NCBI GenBank assembly: GCA_934394615.1
Contig: CAKRRJ010000009.1
Coordinates: 1 to 44,666 of the forward strand
Length of the DNA stretch: 44,666 nucleotides
Direction: 5' to 3'
Origin: an uncultured Lachnospiraceae bacterium
GTDB lineage: Bacteria > Bacillota > Clostridia > Lachnospirales > Lachnospiraceae
The notes under the pieces were generated by a model. That model was not told the DNA's origin. It searched no databases and saw nothing but the letters and a program-made list of their open reading frames with translations. Every line of letters starts with the position of its first letter. Position 1 is the stretch's first letter. A program made the translations under genes and the position numbers. This document shows, one piece after another, positions 25,986 through 34,131 of the stretch.

Positions 25986-26717
25986 TTAAATTCGGTATCC
26001 TCTTGGCGTCACCATCCGCTCCCCGATCTTTCTGGTCTGGGAATTTCCGATGAATACCGTAGTAAACATATCGACCTGGGTATCGCGTAGTTCGCTGAGC
26101 ATCAGAACCCGGGCGCTCTGCCCCTCCCGTCCGATGTTGCTCACAATCCCGCAGACCCGGTCCTCCTTCGTCTGCTCCAGGATGATATCACAGGCATTCT
26201 TTAAATAATCCGCCCGTTTTTTGCTGGACGGATTGTAAATGCAGATGGAAAAATCCGCCTCCGCCGCACAGCTTAAACGCTTCTCAATCTTCTCCCAGGG
26301 CGTCAGAAGATCACTTAAACTGATGACCGCAAAATCATGCATCAGCGGAGCTCCAAGCACGGCACCTCCTGCTAGAGCCGCCGTCACGCCGCTGACTACC
26401 TCTACCTCACAATCCGGGTAGTCCTCCTGCAGCTCCAGGATCAGCCCGGACATGCCATACACACCGGCATCGCCGCTGCAGACCATGGCAACGGTCTGTC
26501 CTTTCTTTGCCTCCTCAAAAGCTATGCGGCAGCGCTCCACCTCCTGGCGCATGGGCGTGGTCAAAAACTGCTTCTCCGGGAAATGTTCCCGCAACAGATC
26601 CACATACACCGTATAACCCACGATCACATCACTCTGCTCCAGCGCCTTTCGCGCCTCAAACGTCATCTGGTCAAAATTCCCCGGCCCCATGCCGACTACA
26701 TACACAAGATTCTTCAC
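25986..26717 (-). CDS. cbiH: Cobalt-precorrin-3B C17-methyltransferase
   Basis: Methylates C17 and drives ring contraction in the anaerobic corrin pathway. The 243 residues contain GMGPGNFDQMT near the N terminus, VCSGDAGVYGMSG in the middle and the late IGNSQTRKIGERMVTPRGY block typical of CbiH/CobJ. I choose a GTG start at 26717 because the family begins there, GAGG lies eight bases upstream, and the promoter at 26757-26785 would place the in-frame ATG at 26774 upstream of the transcript start. It is the first gene of the corrin operon. Confidence 0.9.
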   Translation of the reverse strand: MKNLVYVVGMGPGNFDQMTFEARKALEQSDVIVGYTVYVDLLREHFPEKQFLTTPMRQEVERCRIAFEEAKKGQTVAMVCSGDAGVYGMSGLILELQEDYPDCEVEVVSGVTAALAGGAVLGAPLMHDFAVISLSDLLTPWEKIEKRLSCAAEADFSICIYNPSSKKRADYLKNACDIILEQTKEDRVCGIVSNIGREGQSARVLMLSELRDTQVDMFTTVFIGNSQTRKIGERMVTPRGYRI

Positions 26718-26756
26718 CCGATCATCCTCGTCTTTCCTGCTGTTTTTATGGGAGCT

Positions 26757-26785
26757 ATTATAGAGGATTTCCATGGAAAAGTCCA
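26757..26785 (-). promoter_or_regulatory. Corrin operon promoter
   Basis: TGGACT (26780-26785), 17-base spacer, TATAAT (26757-26762). The leader to the GTG start is about 33 nt, too short for a cobalamin riboswitch. Confidence 0.75.
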
Positions 26786-26805
26786 TATCCAGCAATCCTA
26801 AGCCC

Positions 26806-26851
26806 AAAGAAGGTCCCTGCACACGGCATAACCGTGGGTGCAGGAACCTTC
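26806..26851 (-). terminator. Stem-loop terminator after the U32 gene
   Basis: A long hairpin, GAAGGT-CCTGCAC-CCACGG paired with CCGTG-TGCAGG-ACCTTC (26809-26851), begins 12 bases after the U32 stop. The T run is only three bases on minus, so termination strength is uncertain. Confidence 0.6.
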
Positions 26852-26863
26852 CTAAATACCTTT

Positions 26864-28093
26864 TTATTCCATTTCGCTTCTTCTCAGAATATCATACGGG
26901 CTGACTTCACTTCCAAGATCTACCCATAAAACCTGTTTCGGATGCGGCGCGCTCTCCATAGCGTTTCCATCTTCATCGGTGATGCCTTTGACAGTAACCA
27001 GCACATTGCGGCCGTCCGGCTTCATGATCTCGATCTGCTCGCCTACGGAGAACTTGTTCTTCTGCTCGATGCGGCAGCAGCCATCCTCGCGGACTTCTTC
27101 CACCGTGCCAAGATAAGTGTAGTTCTTAACATAGGTATTGCTGTCGTAGATCTGGCTGTCGGTGGTCGGCTTTCCGAAGTAGAAACCGGTGGTAAATTCA
27201 CGGTACGTACATTTGCCGATTTCTTCCTTGTACCACTCCATATTTTTCTGGTACAGGGCCGGATCCTTCTTGTAATCGTCGATCGCCTTGCGGTAGGTGC
27301 GGGCTACGGTAGCCACATAGAGAGCAGTCTTCATGCGGCCCTCAATCTTAAAGCTGTCGATACCGGCATCAATCAGCTCCGGAATGTGCTCGATCATGCA
27401 CAGATCCTTGGAGTTGAAGATGTAGGTGCCGCGCTCATTCTCATAAACCGGCATGTACTCGCCCGGTCTGGTCTCTTCCACCACGGAATACTTCCAGCGG
27501 CACGGATGGGTGCAGGCACCCTGGTTGGCATCTCTTCCCACCAGGAAATTGCTCAGCAGGCAGCGTCCGGAGTAGGAAATGCACATTGCTCCGTGAATGA
27601 AGCTCTCGATCTGCATATCCTCCGGAATGTGAGCGCGGATCTCCTTGATTTCCTTTAAAGAAAGTTCACGCGCGGACACTACACGCTTCGCGCCGAGCTG
27701 ATGCCAGAACAGATAGGTTCCGTAGTTGGTATTGTTTGCCTGGGTGCTGACATGCAGTTCCATATCCGGCAGCACGCGCTTTGCGATGGCAAACACGCCC
27801 GGGTCGGAAATGATGAGAGCGTCCGGACGAATCTCCTTTAACTCCTCAAAATACTGCTCCACACCGGCCAGGTCATCGTTGTGTGCCAGAATGTTGGCGG
27901 TAATGTAAACTTTTACGCCACGCTCATGGGCAAAGGCGATGCCTTCCTTAATCTCTTCGTTTGTAAAATTTTTCGCTTTGGCTCTGAGGCCGAAGGCCTC
28001 ACCGCCCAGATATACGGCATCAGCACCGTAGATGACTGCTGTTTTCAGCACATCCAGGCTGCCTGCCGGTATCAGTAATTCGGTTTCTCTCAT
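26864..28093 (-). CDS. trhP: U32-family tRNA U34 hydroxylation protein (TrhP-like)
   Basis: A 409-residue U32 peptidase-family protein. These proteins were long annotated as collagenases, but TrhP/RlhA members act in prephenate-dependent hydroxylation of RNA. The four conserved cysteines that bind an iron-sulfur cluster are Cys171, Cys178, Cys194 and Cys198 (GAMCISYSGRC and ACTHPC). The beta-barrel tail at about 330-409 is present. The start at 28093 follows AGGAAG. The gene directly upstream is a TrmR-like methyltransferase, matching the Bacillus yrrM-yrrN-yrrO order. Function in 5-hydroxyuridine formation is therefore likely; only one U32 gene is present here, whereas Bacillus has two. Confidence 0.85.
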   Translation of the reverse strand: MRETELLIPAGSLDVLKTAVIYGADAVYLGGEAFGLRAKAKNFTNEEIKEGIAFAHERGVKVYITANILAHNDDLAGVEQYFEELKEIRPDALIISDPGVFAIAKRVLPDMELHVSTQANNTNYGTYLFWHQLGAKRVVSARELSLKEIKEIRAHIPEDMQIESFIHGAMCISYSGRCLLSNFLVGRDANQGACTHPCRWKYSVVEETRPGEYMPVYENERGTYIFNSKDLCMIEHIPELIDAGIDSFKIEGRMKTALYVATVARTYRKAIDDYKKDPALYQKNMEWYKEEIGKCTYREFTTGFYFGKPTTDSQIYDSNTYVKNYTYLGTVEEVREDGCCRIEQKNKFSVGEQIEIMKPDGRNVLVTVKGITDEDGNAMESAPHPKQVLWVDLGSEVSPYDILRRSEME

Positions 28094-28192
28094 AATCTTC
28101 TTCCTGTTTCTGTCAGTTTCCATGTTCCTGTGCAGTGCAGAGTTCCTCCGCCATGCAGTCCGCTGCCTGTTTTTCTCTGCCCGGACAGCTCA

Positions 28193-28834
28193 TTACAGTT
28201 TCACACTCAGCGCCACGCCGTCTCCGATCGGCACTACGCTGGTCAGAAACTCCGGCATGTGTGTCAGAGTGTACAGATACTCGCGCATGCGCGCGTGAAT
28301 GGTGCGGTTACGGCGCTCCACCGCAAAGCGGGACTCGATAATGTCTCCGTCCTGCAGCACATTGTCGGAAAACAGCACACCGCCTGTGGATAACAGCCGG
28401 ACAATGTCCGGAAGCCAGTGGATATACTGCCCCTTTGCCGCGTCCATAAAGATAAAATCAAACGGGCCTTCCAGCTCTTTTAAGATCGCGCCAGCATCGC
28501 CCTCAAGCAGGGTAATGCGGTCCGACAGGCCTGCCTCCTCAAAGTGACGGCGTGCCACCGGAATGCGCGGCTCGTATTTTTCAATGGTAATAATATCCGT
28601 TCCCTCCGGCATGACCTGCGCCATCAAAAGCGCGGAATAACCTACAGCGGTTCCGACCTCCAGAATGCGTTTCGGATGTTTCGCTGCCACCATGGTCTGC
28701 AGAAAATTTGCCGTTTCCTTGCGGATGATCGGCACCCGGTCCGCCCGCGCCGCTTTCGCGATCTGGTCGCAGAACGCACCATGTCCGCGGTCTAAGGAAT
28801 GGATGTACTGTGTAATGCGGTCCTGATCCATCAT
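28193..28834 (-). CDS. trmR: O-methyltransferase (TrmR-like, tRNA 5-hydroxyuridine)
   Basis: SAM-dependent O-methyltransferase of 213 residues. The SAM motif is ILEVGTAVGYSALLMA at about 57-72, with the metal-binding Asp in FIFMDAAKGQY. B. subtilis TrmR (YrrM) methylates ho5U34 of tRNA to mo5U and is encoded next to the U32 proteins; the same arrangement is seen here. Its start overlaps the stop of the MltG-like gene as ATGA. Without the context it could be a catechol-type methyltransferase, so the assignment rests on synteny. Confidence 0.78.
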   Translation of the reverse strand: MMDQDRITQYIHSLDRGHGAFCDQIAKAARADRVPIIRKETANFLQTMVAAKHPKRILEVGTAVGYSALLMAQVMPEGTDIITIEKYEPRIPVARRHFEEAGLSDRITLLEGDAGAILKELEGPFDFIFMDAAKGQYIHWLPDIVRLLSTGGVLFSDNVLQDGDIIESRFAVERRNRTIHARMREYLYTLTHMPEFLTSVVPIGDGVALSVKL

Positions 28835-29229
28835 GATGCCTTATCCTCCCCTTCTTCTGTCTTTTCGTTCAGGATCTGAAGCATCTTCTTCGATGACATG
28901 GAAGTGTTCAGGGTATAGGTTCCCGGATGGATCTCGTAATCGTAAAACTTCATCTGAACCCGCATGGCAAGTTCATTGTCGATGAGGCCGTCTTTTTTCA
29001 GTTCGTGGATCGTGTCAGAATCCTTCTGGTTCTCCGAAACCGTGATGACAACATCCCTTCCCGGAGCCGGATCCACCGAACTCTCATAAAACAGGGAATG
29101 ACCAAAGGCATAGCCTCTTGTGATGCCCTCCGCAAGCAGAAGGATCACAAGGGCATACAGGATCAGTTTTCCCGAAATTCCGATGACCGTTCCGGTCACC
29201 CTGTTGATATCTCTGGTGATATGGCTCAT
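28831..29229 (-). CDS. Short MltG-like membrane protein lacking the catalytic domain
   Basis: A 132-residue protein. A basic cytoplasmic start and a membrane helix (about 20-38, LILYALVILLLAEG) precede an extracytoplasmic part with VVITVSENQKDSDTIHELKKDGLID, which resembles the LysM-like lead-in of MltG. The downstream YceG lytic transglycosylase domain of about 200 residues is missing. Position next to trmR matches mltG in Bacillus, so this looks like a reduced relative. The ATG at 29229 has only a weak AGG upstream; a TTG at 29244 is too close to the GGAGG. It overlaps trmR by four bases. Confidence 0.7.
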   Translation of the reverse strand: MSHITRDINRVTGTVIGISGKLILYALVILLLAEGITRGYAFGHSLFYESSVDPAPGRDVVITVSENQKDSDTIHELKKDGLIDNELAMRVQMKFYDYEIHPGTYTLNTSMSSKKMLQILNEKTEEGEDKAS

Positions 29230-29236
29230 CTTTGGC

Positions 29237-31438
29237 CTACTCAACCTCCATAATGATCGGCAGAATCATCGGATTCCGCTTCATACGTTTCCACATAAAG
29301 TCGCTTAAGCTGTCGCGGATCATGTTCTTTAACTTGCCCCAGTCGGTCACATGGCGGCTCAGGCAGTCTGCAACAGCGTCGTCTACCACACGCTTTGCCT
29401 CGTCCATAAGATCCTCGGACTCTCTCACGTAAACAAAGCCGCGGGATACGATATCCGGTCCGGCCAGGAGCTGGTTGCTGTAACGCTCCAGGGTCAGAAC
29501 AACGATAATGATACCGTTCTGCGCCAGGTTCTGACGGTCACGCAGCACGATGTTTCCGACATCGCCCACACCAAGTCCGTCTACCAGGATGCCGCCGTGC
29601 TGTACATGGTCTACGACCTTGCAGGAATCCTCGCAGATTTCCACAACATCGCCGGATGACATGATGAGCACGTTCTCCTTCGGCACGCCCACAGCTGTCG
29701 CGATGGACTGGTTTGCCATTAAGTGGCGGTACTCGCCGTGTACCGGCAGCGCAAACTTCGGATGCAACAGGGAGTAGATCAGTTTGATTTCTTCCTGACA
29801 TGCATGGCCGGATACATGGGTATCTTCCGTAATAACCTCTACCCCGCGCATGGCCAGCTCGTTGATGACTTTTGCCACCTGTTTCTCGTTGCCCGGAATC
29901 GGGGTAGAACTCATGATGACAACATCGTTCGGCTTAATGGATACCTTGCGGTGCATGCCGGATGCCATGCGTGACAGAGCCGCCATGGACTCGCCCTGGC
30001 TTCCTGTGGTAATGAGGACAGTCTGCTCATCCGGATAGTTCTTTAACTGATCGATCTCGATGAGCGTTCCGTCGGAAATGTTAATATATCCAAGCTCGTT
30101 CGCCGTTCCGATGACATTGACCATGCTTCGGCCTTCCACCACAACCTTGCGTCCGTACTTCTCAGCCGTGAAGATGATCTGCTGAACACGGTCTACGTTG
30201 GAGGCGAAAGTTGCCACAATGATTCGGTTGTTCTTGTGCTCCGCAAAGATGGCATCAAAGGTCTTTCCTACGGTGCGCTCGGAAGCGGTAAAGCCCTTGC
30301 GGATCGCGTTGGTACTATCACTGAGCAGTGCCAGAACGCCCTTTCTTCCCAGCTCAGCGAAACGTGCCAGATCGAAGGCATCGCCGAATACCGGGGTGTA
30401 ATCTACTTTGAAGTCACCGGTGTGCACGATAATGCCTGCCGGAGTAAACAGAGCCAGCGCTGCGGAATCCGCGATGCTGTGGTTGGTCTTGATGAACTCC
30501 ACGCGGAAGCAGCCTAAGGTTACGGACTGTCCGTGTTTTACCACTTTGCGCTTGGTGCTCTTCATTAAGTTATGCTCTTTTAACTTGTTCTCGATGAGGG
30601 CAATGGTCAGTTTGGTGCCGTATACCGGAACATTGATCTTCTGTAAGATGTACGGCAGCGCGCCGATATGGTCCTCATGACCGTGGGTGATGACGAAGCC
30701 TTTTACCTTGTCGATGTTCCGCTCCAGATAGGTAACATCCGGGATAACCAGGTCAATACCCAGCATATCGTCGGTCGGGAAAGCAAGACCGCAGTCTACG
30801 ACCACGATGGTATCTTCGTACTCAAACGCGGTAATGTTCATGCCGATCTGCTCCAGGCCGCCTAACGGGATAATGCGTACCTTCGGCTTGGAACTGGCAT
30901 CTGCCAGTACATTCTTTGCTTTCGGCGCTCTTGCCGGCTTCTCGCTTCTTGCCGGGCGCTCTGCTCTTGCCGGTTTCTCTGCCTTTTCCGCGCGGGCCGG
31001 TTTCTCGGTCTTTGCCGGATGCTCCGCGTTCTCTGCTTTCTCCGCGCGGACAGCTGGCTTTCTGGTGTTTCTCGATTTTCTCTCCTCGCGCGGCTGATTC
31101 TCCGCCTCAGCGCCCTCTTCCTTTTTCGGATTGAGATTGCGCGGTCTTCTCGGTCCTCTGCCGCGGGTGTTTCTGCCAGCCGGGCACTCCGGTTTCTGAT
31201 GCTCAGAAGCATCTGCAGCCACTGCGGTCTCACCAGAAGGTGCTGCCTGCTCTTTCGCACTGTCTGCTTCCTGCGCTGCTTTCTTTGCTTCCGGTGCTGC
31301 TTCTGTCACGTTCGCTGTTGTTTCCTTTTTTCTGGAAACAAACTCTGCCAACTCAGCCAGCACGGACTTTTCTTCCTGCTGCGGTGCCTGGGAGTATCCG
31401 TTAGCTGGTTTTTCATTCTGATTGTTCTGATTCTCCAT
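29237..31438 (-). CDS. rnj: Ribonuclease J with long basic N-terminal extension
   Basis: RNase J is a metallo-beta-lactamase/beta-CASP nuclease with endo- and 5'-exonuclease activity, central to RNA decay and maturation. The core begins at about residue 185 (KPKVRIIPLGGLEQIG), with the metal motif His252-x-His254-x-Asp256-His257 (THGHEDH) and the C-terminal PVHGEYRH block. The first 184 residues are low complexity, rich in Lys, Arg, Ala, Glu and Pro, with tandem EKPARA-type repeats at about 145-170. Total length is 733, against about 555 for typical RNase J1. GGAGG precedes both a TTG at 31444 and the ATG at 31438; the ATG is preferred but the TTG has better spacing. Confidence 0.93.
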   Translation of the reverse strand: MENQNNQNEKPANGYSQAPQQEEKSVLAELAEFVSRKKETTANVTEAAPEAKKAAQEADSAKEQAAPSGETAVAADASEHQKPECPAGRNTRGRGPRRPRNLNPKKEEGAEAENQPREERKSRNTRKPAVRAEKAENAEHPAKTEKPARAEKAEKPARAERPARSEKPARAPKAKNVLADASSKPKVRIIPLGGLEQIGMNITAFEYEDTIVVVDCGLAFPTDDMLGIDLVIPDVTYLERNIDKVKGFVITHGHEDHIGALPYILQKINVPVYGTKLTIALIENKLKEHNLMKSTKRKVVKHGQSVTLGCFRVEFIKTNHSIADSAALALFTPAGIIVHTGDFKVDYTPVFGDAFDLARFAELGRKGVLALLSDSTNAIRKGFTASERTVGKTFDAIFAEHKNNRIIVATFASNVDRVQQIIFTAEKYGRKVVVEGRSMVNVIGTANELGYINISDGTLIEIDQLKNYPDEQTVLITTGSQGESMAALSRMASGMHRKVSIKPNDVVIMSSTPIPGNEKQVAKVINELAMRGVEVITEDTHVSGHACQEEIKLIYSLLHPKFALPVHGEYRHLMANQSIATAVGVPKENVLIMSSGDVVEICEDSCKVVDHVQHGGILVDGLGVGDVGNIVLRDRQNLAQNGIIIVVLTLERYSNQLLAGPDIVSRGFVYVRESEDLMDEAKRVVDDAVADCLSRHVTDWGKLKNMIRDSLSDFMWKRMKRNPMILPIIMEVE

Positions 31439-31508
31439 GCTCAATATTTTCCTCCAAATTTATTTTCCTTATCAGATCCGTTCGTTCCGTTTCACATAAA
31501 ATCCGTTG

Positions 31509-31778
31509 TTACTTCTGGAGTTCTACTTCCATATCTTCCATTAATTCGGTGAAGATCTTGAACAGATAATCCATCTCGTCGTCGTTCTCTACAAATTCAT
31601 AGACAGCATCGCTGTCCTCATCTTTGGAAACATCCTTTAAAATATAGCACTCGCCGTCTTCCTCTTCCTCGGAATCGGTTACCAGAAGGTAGTTCATCCC
31701 ATTGATGCGGGTCTCCTCCAGCACATAAAAATCCACGTTTTCCCCATCATCGGTCTGCAGGGTAATTTTTTCTTCCAT
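31509..31778 (-). CDS. DUF1292 family acidic protein (YrzB-like)
   Basis: An 89-residue, strongly acidic protein of the DUF1292 family, with EEEEDGECYILKDV and an amphipathic C terminus (DYLFKIFTELMEDMEVEL). Its function is unknown. It follows ruvX by 19 bases, as in many Firmicutes (ireB-ruvX-DUF1292). AGGAGA precedes the ATG at 31778; an upstream GTG adjoining the ATG is not needed. Confidence 0.88.
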   Translation of the reverse strand: MEEKITLQTDDGENVDFYVLEETRINGMNYLLVTDSEEEEDGECYILKDVSKDEDSDAVYEFVENDDEMDYLFKIFTELMEDMEVELQK

Positions 31779-31797
31779 CACGGTCTCTCCTGTTCAT

Positions 31798-32217
31798 TTA
31801 CTTCAGGGAGCCCAGATAAGACTGTAAGATCAAGGTGGCCGCGATCTTGTCGATCACCTTTTTCCGGTCTTCTCTGCGTACTCCGCTCTCGATCAGAATC
31901 TCATTTGCTTCAATAGTTGTAAGACGCTCGTCCCACAGGACTACCGGAAGTCCGGTCCTGCGCACAAGCATATCGCGAAATTCCTCTGTTTTTTTTGCAC
32001 GTTCGCCGATAGAATCATCCATATTTTTAGGATATCCCAAAACGATGGTTTCAACCTGATATTCCGCCACAAGGGCTTCGATCCTGGCAAGGGTCTTGCG
32101 CAGTTTGTTTTCTTCTTTCCGGGTAATGGTTTCCACGCCCTGGGCCGTCATGCCCAGCGGATCGCAGACTGCCACCCCCACTGTTTTGGATCCATAGTCC
32201 AGTCCTAAAATTCTCAT
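31798..32217 (-). CDS. ruvX: Holliday junction resolvase-like RuvX (YqgF)
   Basis: A 139-residue RNase H-fold nuclease, implicated in Holliday junction resolution or in pre-16S rRNA 5' processing. Conserved acidic sites are visible: Asp7 in [13 protein letters not shown], the [12 protein letters not shown] and DERLTT loops, and the late Asp in [15 protein letters not shown]. The start at 32217 has AAGGAAGAG upstream; the longer in-frame reading crosses a terminator-like region and is rejected. Confidence 0.93.
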   Translation of the reverse strand: MRILGLDYGSKTVGVAVCDPLGMTAQGVETITRKEENKLRKTLARIEALVAEYQVETIVLGYPKNMDDSIGERAKKTEEFRDMLVRRTGLPVVLWDERLTTIEANEILIESGVRREDRKKVIDKIAATLILQSYLGSLK

Positions 32218-32280
32218 ATTCTCTTCCTTAAATGTATGGAAAACGCGCTGCCGGAACCCATGCAGCATACATGGCAACAC

Positions 32281-32315
32281 AAAACAGCCAGCCTCTCCGG
32301 ACGGATATGGCTGGC
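32281..32315 (-). terminator. Terminator or attenuator between ireB and ruvX
   Basis: GCCAGCC / GGCTGGC stem (32287-32315) followed by TGTTTTGTGTT on the minus strand. The T tract is imperfect, so partial readthrough into ruvX is likely. Confidence 0.65.
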
Positions 32316-32348
32316 AATTCTCTTTTGTTATTCAGGCACACGTCTCCG

Positions 32349-32609
32349 CTATTTTAATTTTGCTTCGATGTAAACAGACATCAGTTCTTCCAGAATCTCA
32401 TCGCGCTCTACTTTCATGATGAGGCTTCTTGCGCCTTTGTGGCTGGTAATGTAGGTCGGATCTCCGGACATAATATAACCCACGATCTGGTTTACCGGGT
32501 TATAGCCTTTCTCCGTCAGCGCCACGTACACCTGTTCCAAAACCTGGCTGACATCCATCTTGTTCTCCTGTACTGCTTTAAAAAACTGTGTGTTATGAAT
32601 TTCGCCCAT
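32349..32609 (-). CDS. ireB: IreB family regulatory phosphoprotein
   Basis: An 86-residue protein of the IreB/UPF0297 family. In Enterococcus, IreB is phosphorylated by the PASTA kinase IreK and affects cephalosporin resistance. The conserved core GYNPVNQIVGYIMSGDPTYITSHKGAR is present. The ATG at 32609 follows AAAGGA; a GTG nine bases upstream is too close to the ribosome site. It is transcribed from a promoter inside the end of mtaB. Confidence 0.92.
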   Translation of the reverse strand: MGEIHNTQFFKAVQENKMDVSQVLEQVYVALTEKGYNPVNQIVGYIMSGDPTYITSHKGARSLIMKVERDEILEELMSVYIEAKLK

Positions 32610-32639
32610 GTTCTTCACGTCCTTTAACTATTCTTTTAT

Positions 32640-32668
32640 ATTCTATACTACTTTCCAGGATTCGTCAA
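32640..32668 (-). promoter_or_regulatory. ireB promoter, within the mtaB 3' end
   Basis: TTGACG (32663-32668), 17-base spacer, TAGAAT (32640-32645). The -35 lies inside mtaB coding sequence, so the ireB group can be expressed separately. Confidence 0.65.
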
Positions 32669-33971
32669 GCGCAAGGATCTCGCTGGTAATGGCCTCTTTC
32701 AGCACGCCTTCCGCCATTTTATTCTTGAGATTTTCTGCGTAAGGAACCACTGCTTTTACATATTCCATGGTGTGGCCGATCATGTATTCCCTGCCGCCGA
32801 TCTCGATGTTCTCTTCCAGCAGCACGCTCTTTTTCTTTCCGAGGAAGCTTTTTCTATACGCCTCGGACATCTGTTTTTCCAGTGCTAAAAGCACCTCGCT
32901 GCGGGCGCTCTTTACCTGCTCCGGCACCTGGTCCGGCATGCGGTCCGCACGGGTTCCGGCACGTCTGGAATACTTAAAGATGTGCATCTCATAGAAGCCG
33001 ATCCGCTCCAAAAATGCCTTTGTCATCTCAAATTCTTCCTCTGTCTCCCCCGGGAAGCCCACGATCACATCGGTGGTGATGGCCGGATTGTCGAAATACC
33101 TGCGCAGGATATCGCAGCCTGCCGCGTACTCTTCTGTCGTGTAATGGCGGTTCATGCGCTTTAAGGTCTCATCGCAGCCACTCTGCAGGGACAGGTGGAA
33201 ATGCGGGCAGAACTTTGGCATGTCTGCCAGTGCCTGGGCAAATTCTTCGGTGATAATGCGCGGCTCCAGGGAACCCAGGCGGATGCGGCGGATGCCCTCC
33301 ACCTCATGCACCTGCTGAATCAAGGTGAGCAGATCTTCTTTCTCCTCTTCTTTAAAATCCACGCCGTAGGAACTTAAATGGATGCCAGTCAGAACCACCT
33401 CCTGGTAGCCTGCTGCCGCCAGTTCCTTCACCTCTGCCACAACCTCCTCCGGTCTGCGGCTGCGGACACGTCCGCGGGTATACGGAATGATGCAGTAACT
33501 GCAGAACTGGTTGCATCCATCCTGAACCTTTAAGAACGCGCGGGTGTGATCCGCGATCTTATGGATGGAAAGGCGCTCGTACTCGTTCGTCTGGCCAATC
33601 TCAATGACATGGTCACTGTCGGTGCTGTCCTTAAAATACTCTTCCAGGATCGGTACCAGATCCTGCTTTTTGTTGTTTCCGATAATGACATCTACCGCAA
33701 GATCTGCCTTCAGTTCCTCCGCTGCCGCCTGGACATAACAGCCCGCCGCAACAACGACCGCCTCCGGGTTCTGCTTCTTCGCACGGTGCAGCATCTGTCT
33801 GGACTTGCGGTCCGCGATGTTTGTCACCGAACAGGTATTGATAATGTAGACATCGGCTTTTTCGTGGAAGGGCACGATCTCGTAGCCAGCCTCTTCCAGG
33901 AGCTGCTGCATCGCTTCCGTCTCATAGGAATTGACTTTGCAGCCCAGATTGTGCAATGCTGCCGTTCTCAT
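32643..33971 (-). CDS. mtaB: tRNA (N6-threonylcarbamoyladenosine(37)-C2)-methylthiotransferase
   Basis: Radical SAM methylthiotransferase that converts t6A37 to ms2t6A37. The 442 residues contain the N-terminal cluster cysteines Cys11, Cys47 and Cys78, the radical SAM motif Cys153-x3-Cys157-x2-Cys160 (GCNQFCSYC), and a C-terminal TRAM-like domain (KKSVLLEENIEIGGREYMIGHT). The LHNLGCKVN start distinguishes MtaB from MiaB and RimO. The start at 33971 has AAGGAG upstream. It is divergent from the HPr-like gene. Confidence 0.93.
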   Translation of the reverse strand: MRTAALHNLGCKVNSYETEAMQQLLEEAGYEIVPFHEKADVYIINTCSVTNIADRKSRQMLHRAKKQNPEAVVVAAGCYVQAAAEELKADLAVDVIIGNNKKQDLVPILEEYFKDSTDSDHVIEIGQTNEYERLSIHKIADHTRAFLKVQDGCNQFCSYCIIPYTRGRVRSRRPEEVVAEVKELAAAGYQEVVLTGIHLSSYGVDFKEEEKEDLLTLIQQVHEVEGIRRIRLGSLEPRIITEEFAQALADMPKFCPHFHLSLQSGCDETLKRMNRHYTTEEYAAGCDILRRYFDNPAITTDVIVGFPGETEEEFEMTKAFLERIGFYEMHIFKYSRRAGTRADRMPDQVPEQVKSARSEVLLALEKQMSEAYRKSFLGKKKSVLLEENIEIGGREYMIGHTMEYVKAVVPYAENLKNKMAEGVLKEAITSEILALDESWKVV

Positions 33972-34029
33972 ATAATTTCTCCTTATTTTTTCTAACATAT
34001 ATTTAACCCGTTTTCATCGAAACTCCCTA

Positions 34030-34058
34030 TTGACTTTCCCCCGATATGTTTGTAAAAT
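34030..34058 (+). promoter_or_regulatory. Strong promoter of the HPr-like gene
   Basis: TTGACT (34030-34035), 17-base spacer, TAAAAT (34053-34058). The leader is about 65 nt and ends in AAGGAGG before the ATG. Confidence 0.85.
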
Positions 34059-34131
34059 TTATCATAAGGCGAAAGAATTTTTCATCCATACGCCAAGATT
34101 AAAAAGGTAACCATTTAAGGAGGTTTCTCAC

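Noticed and set aside
26718..26863. Cobalamin riboswitch upstream of cbiH
   Set aside because: The promoter-to-start distance is about 33 nt and no B12-box-like sequence is visible; the hairpin there lies upstream of the promoter.
28831..29244. Frameshifted full-length mltG
   Set aside because: The reading ends cleanly with an ATGA overlap into trmR, leaving no room for the missing catalytic domain.
30900..31100. CRISPR-like or tandem repeat array
   Set aside because: The periodic sequence is the in-frame EKPARA repeat of RNase J; unit lengths vary and there are no spacers.
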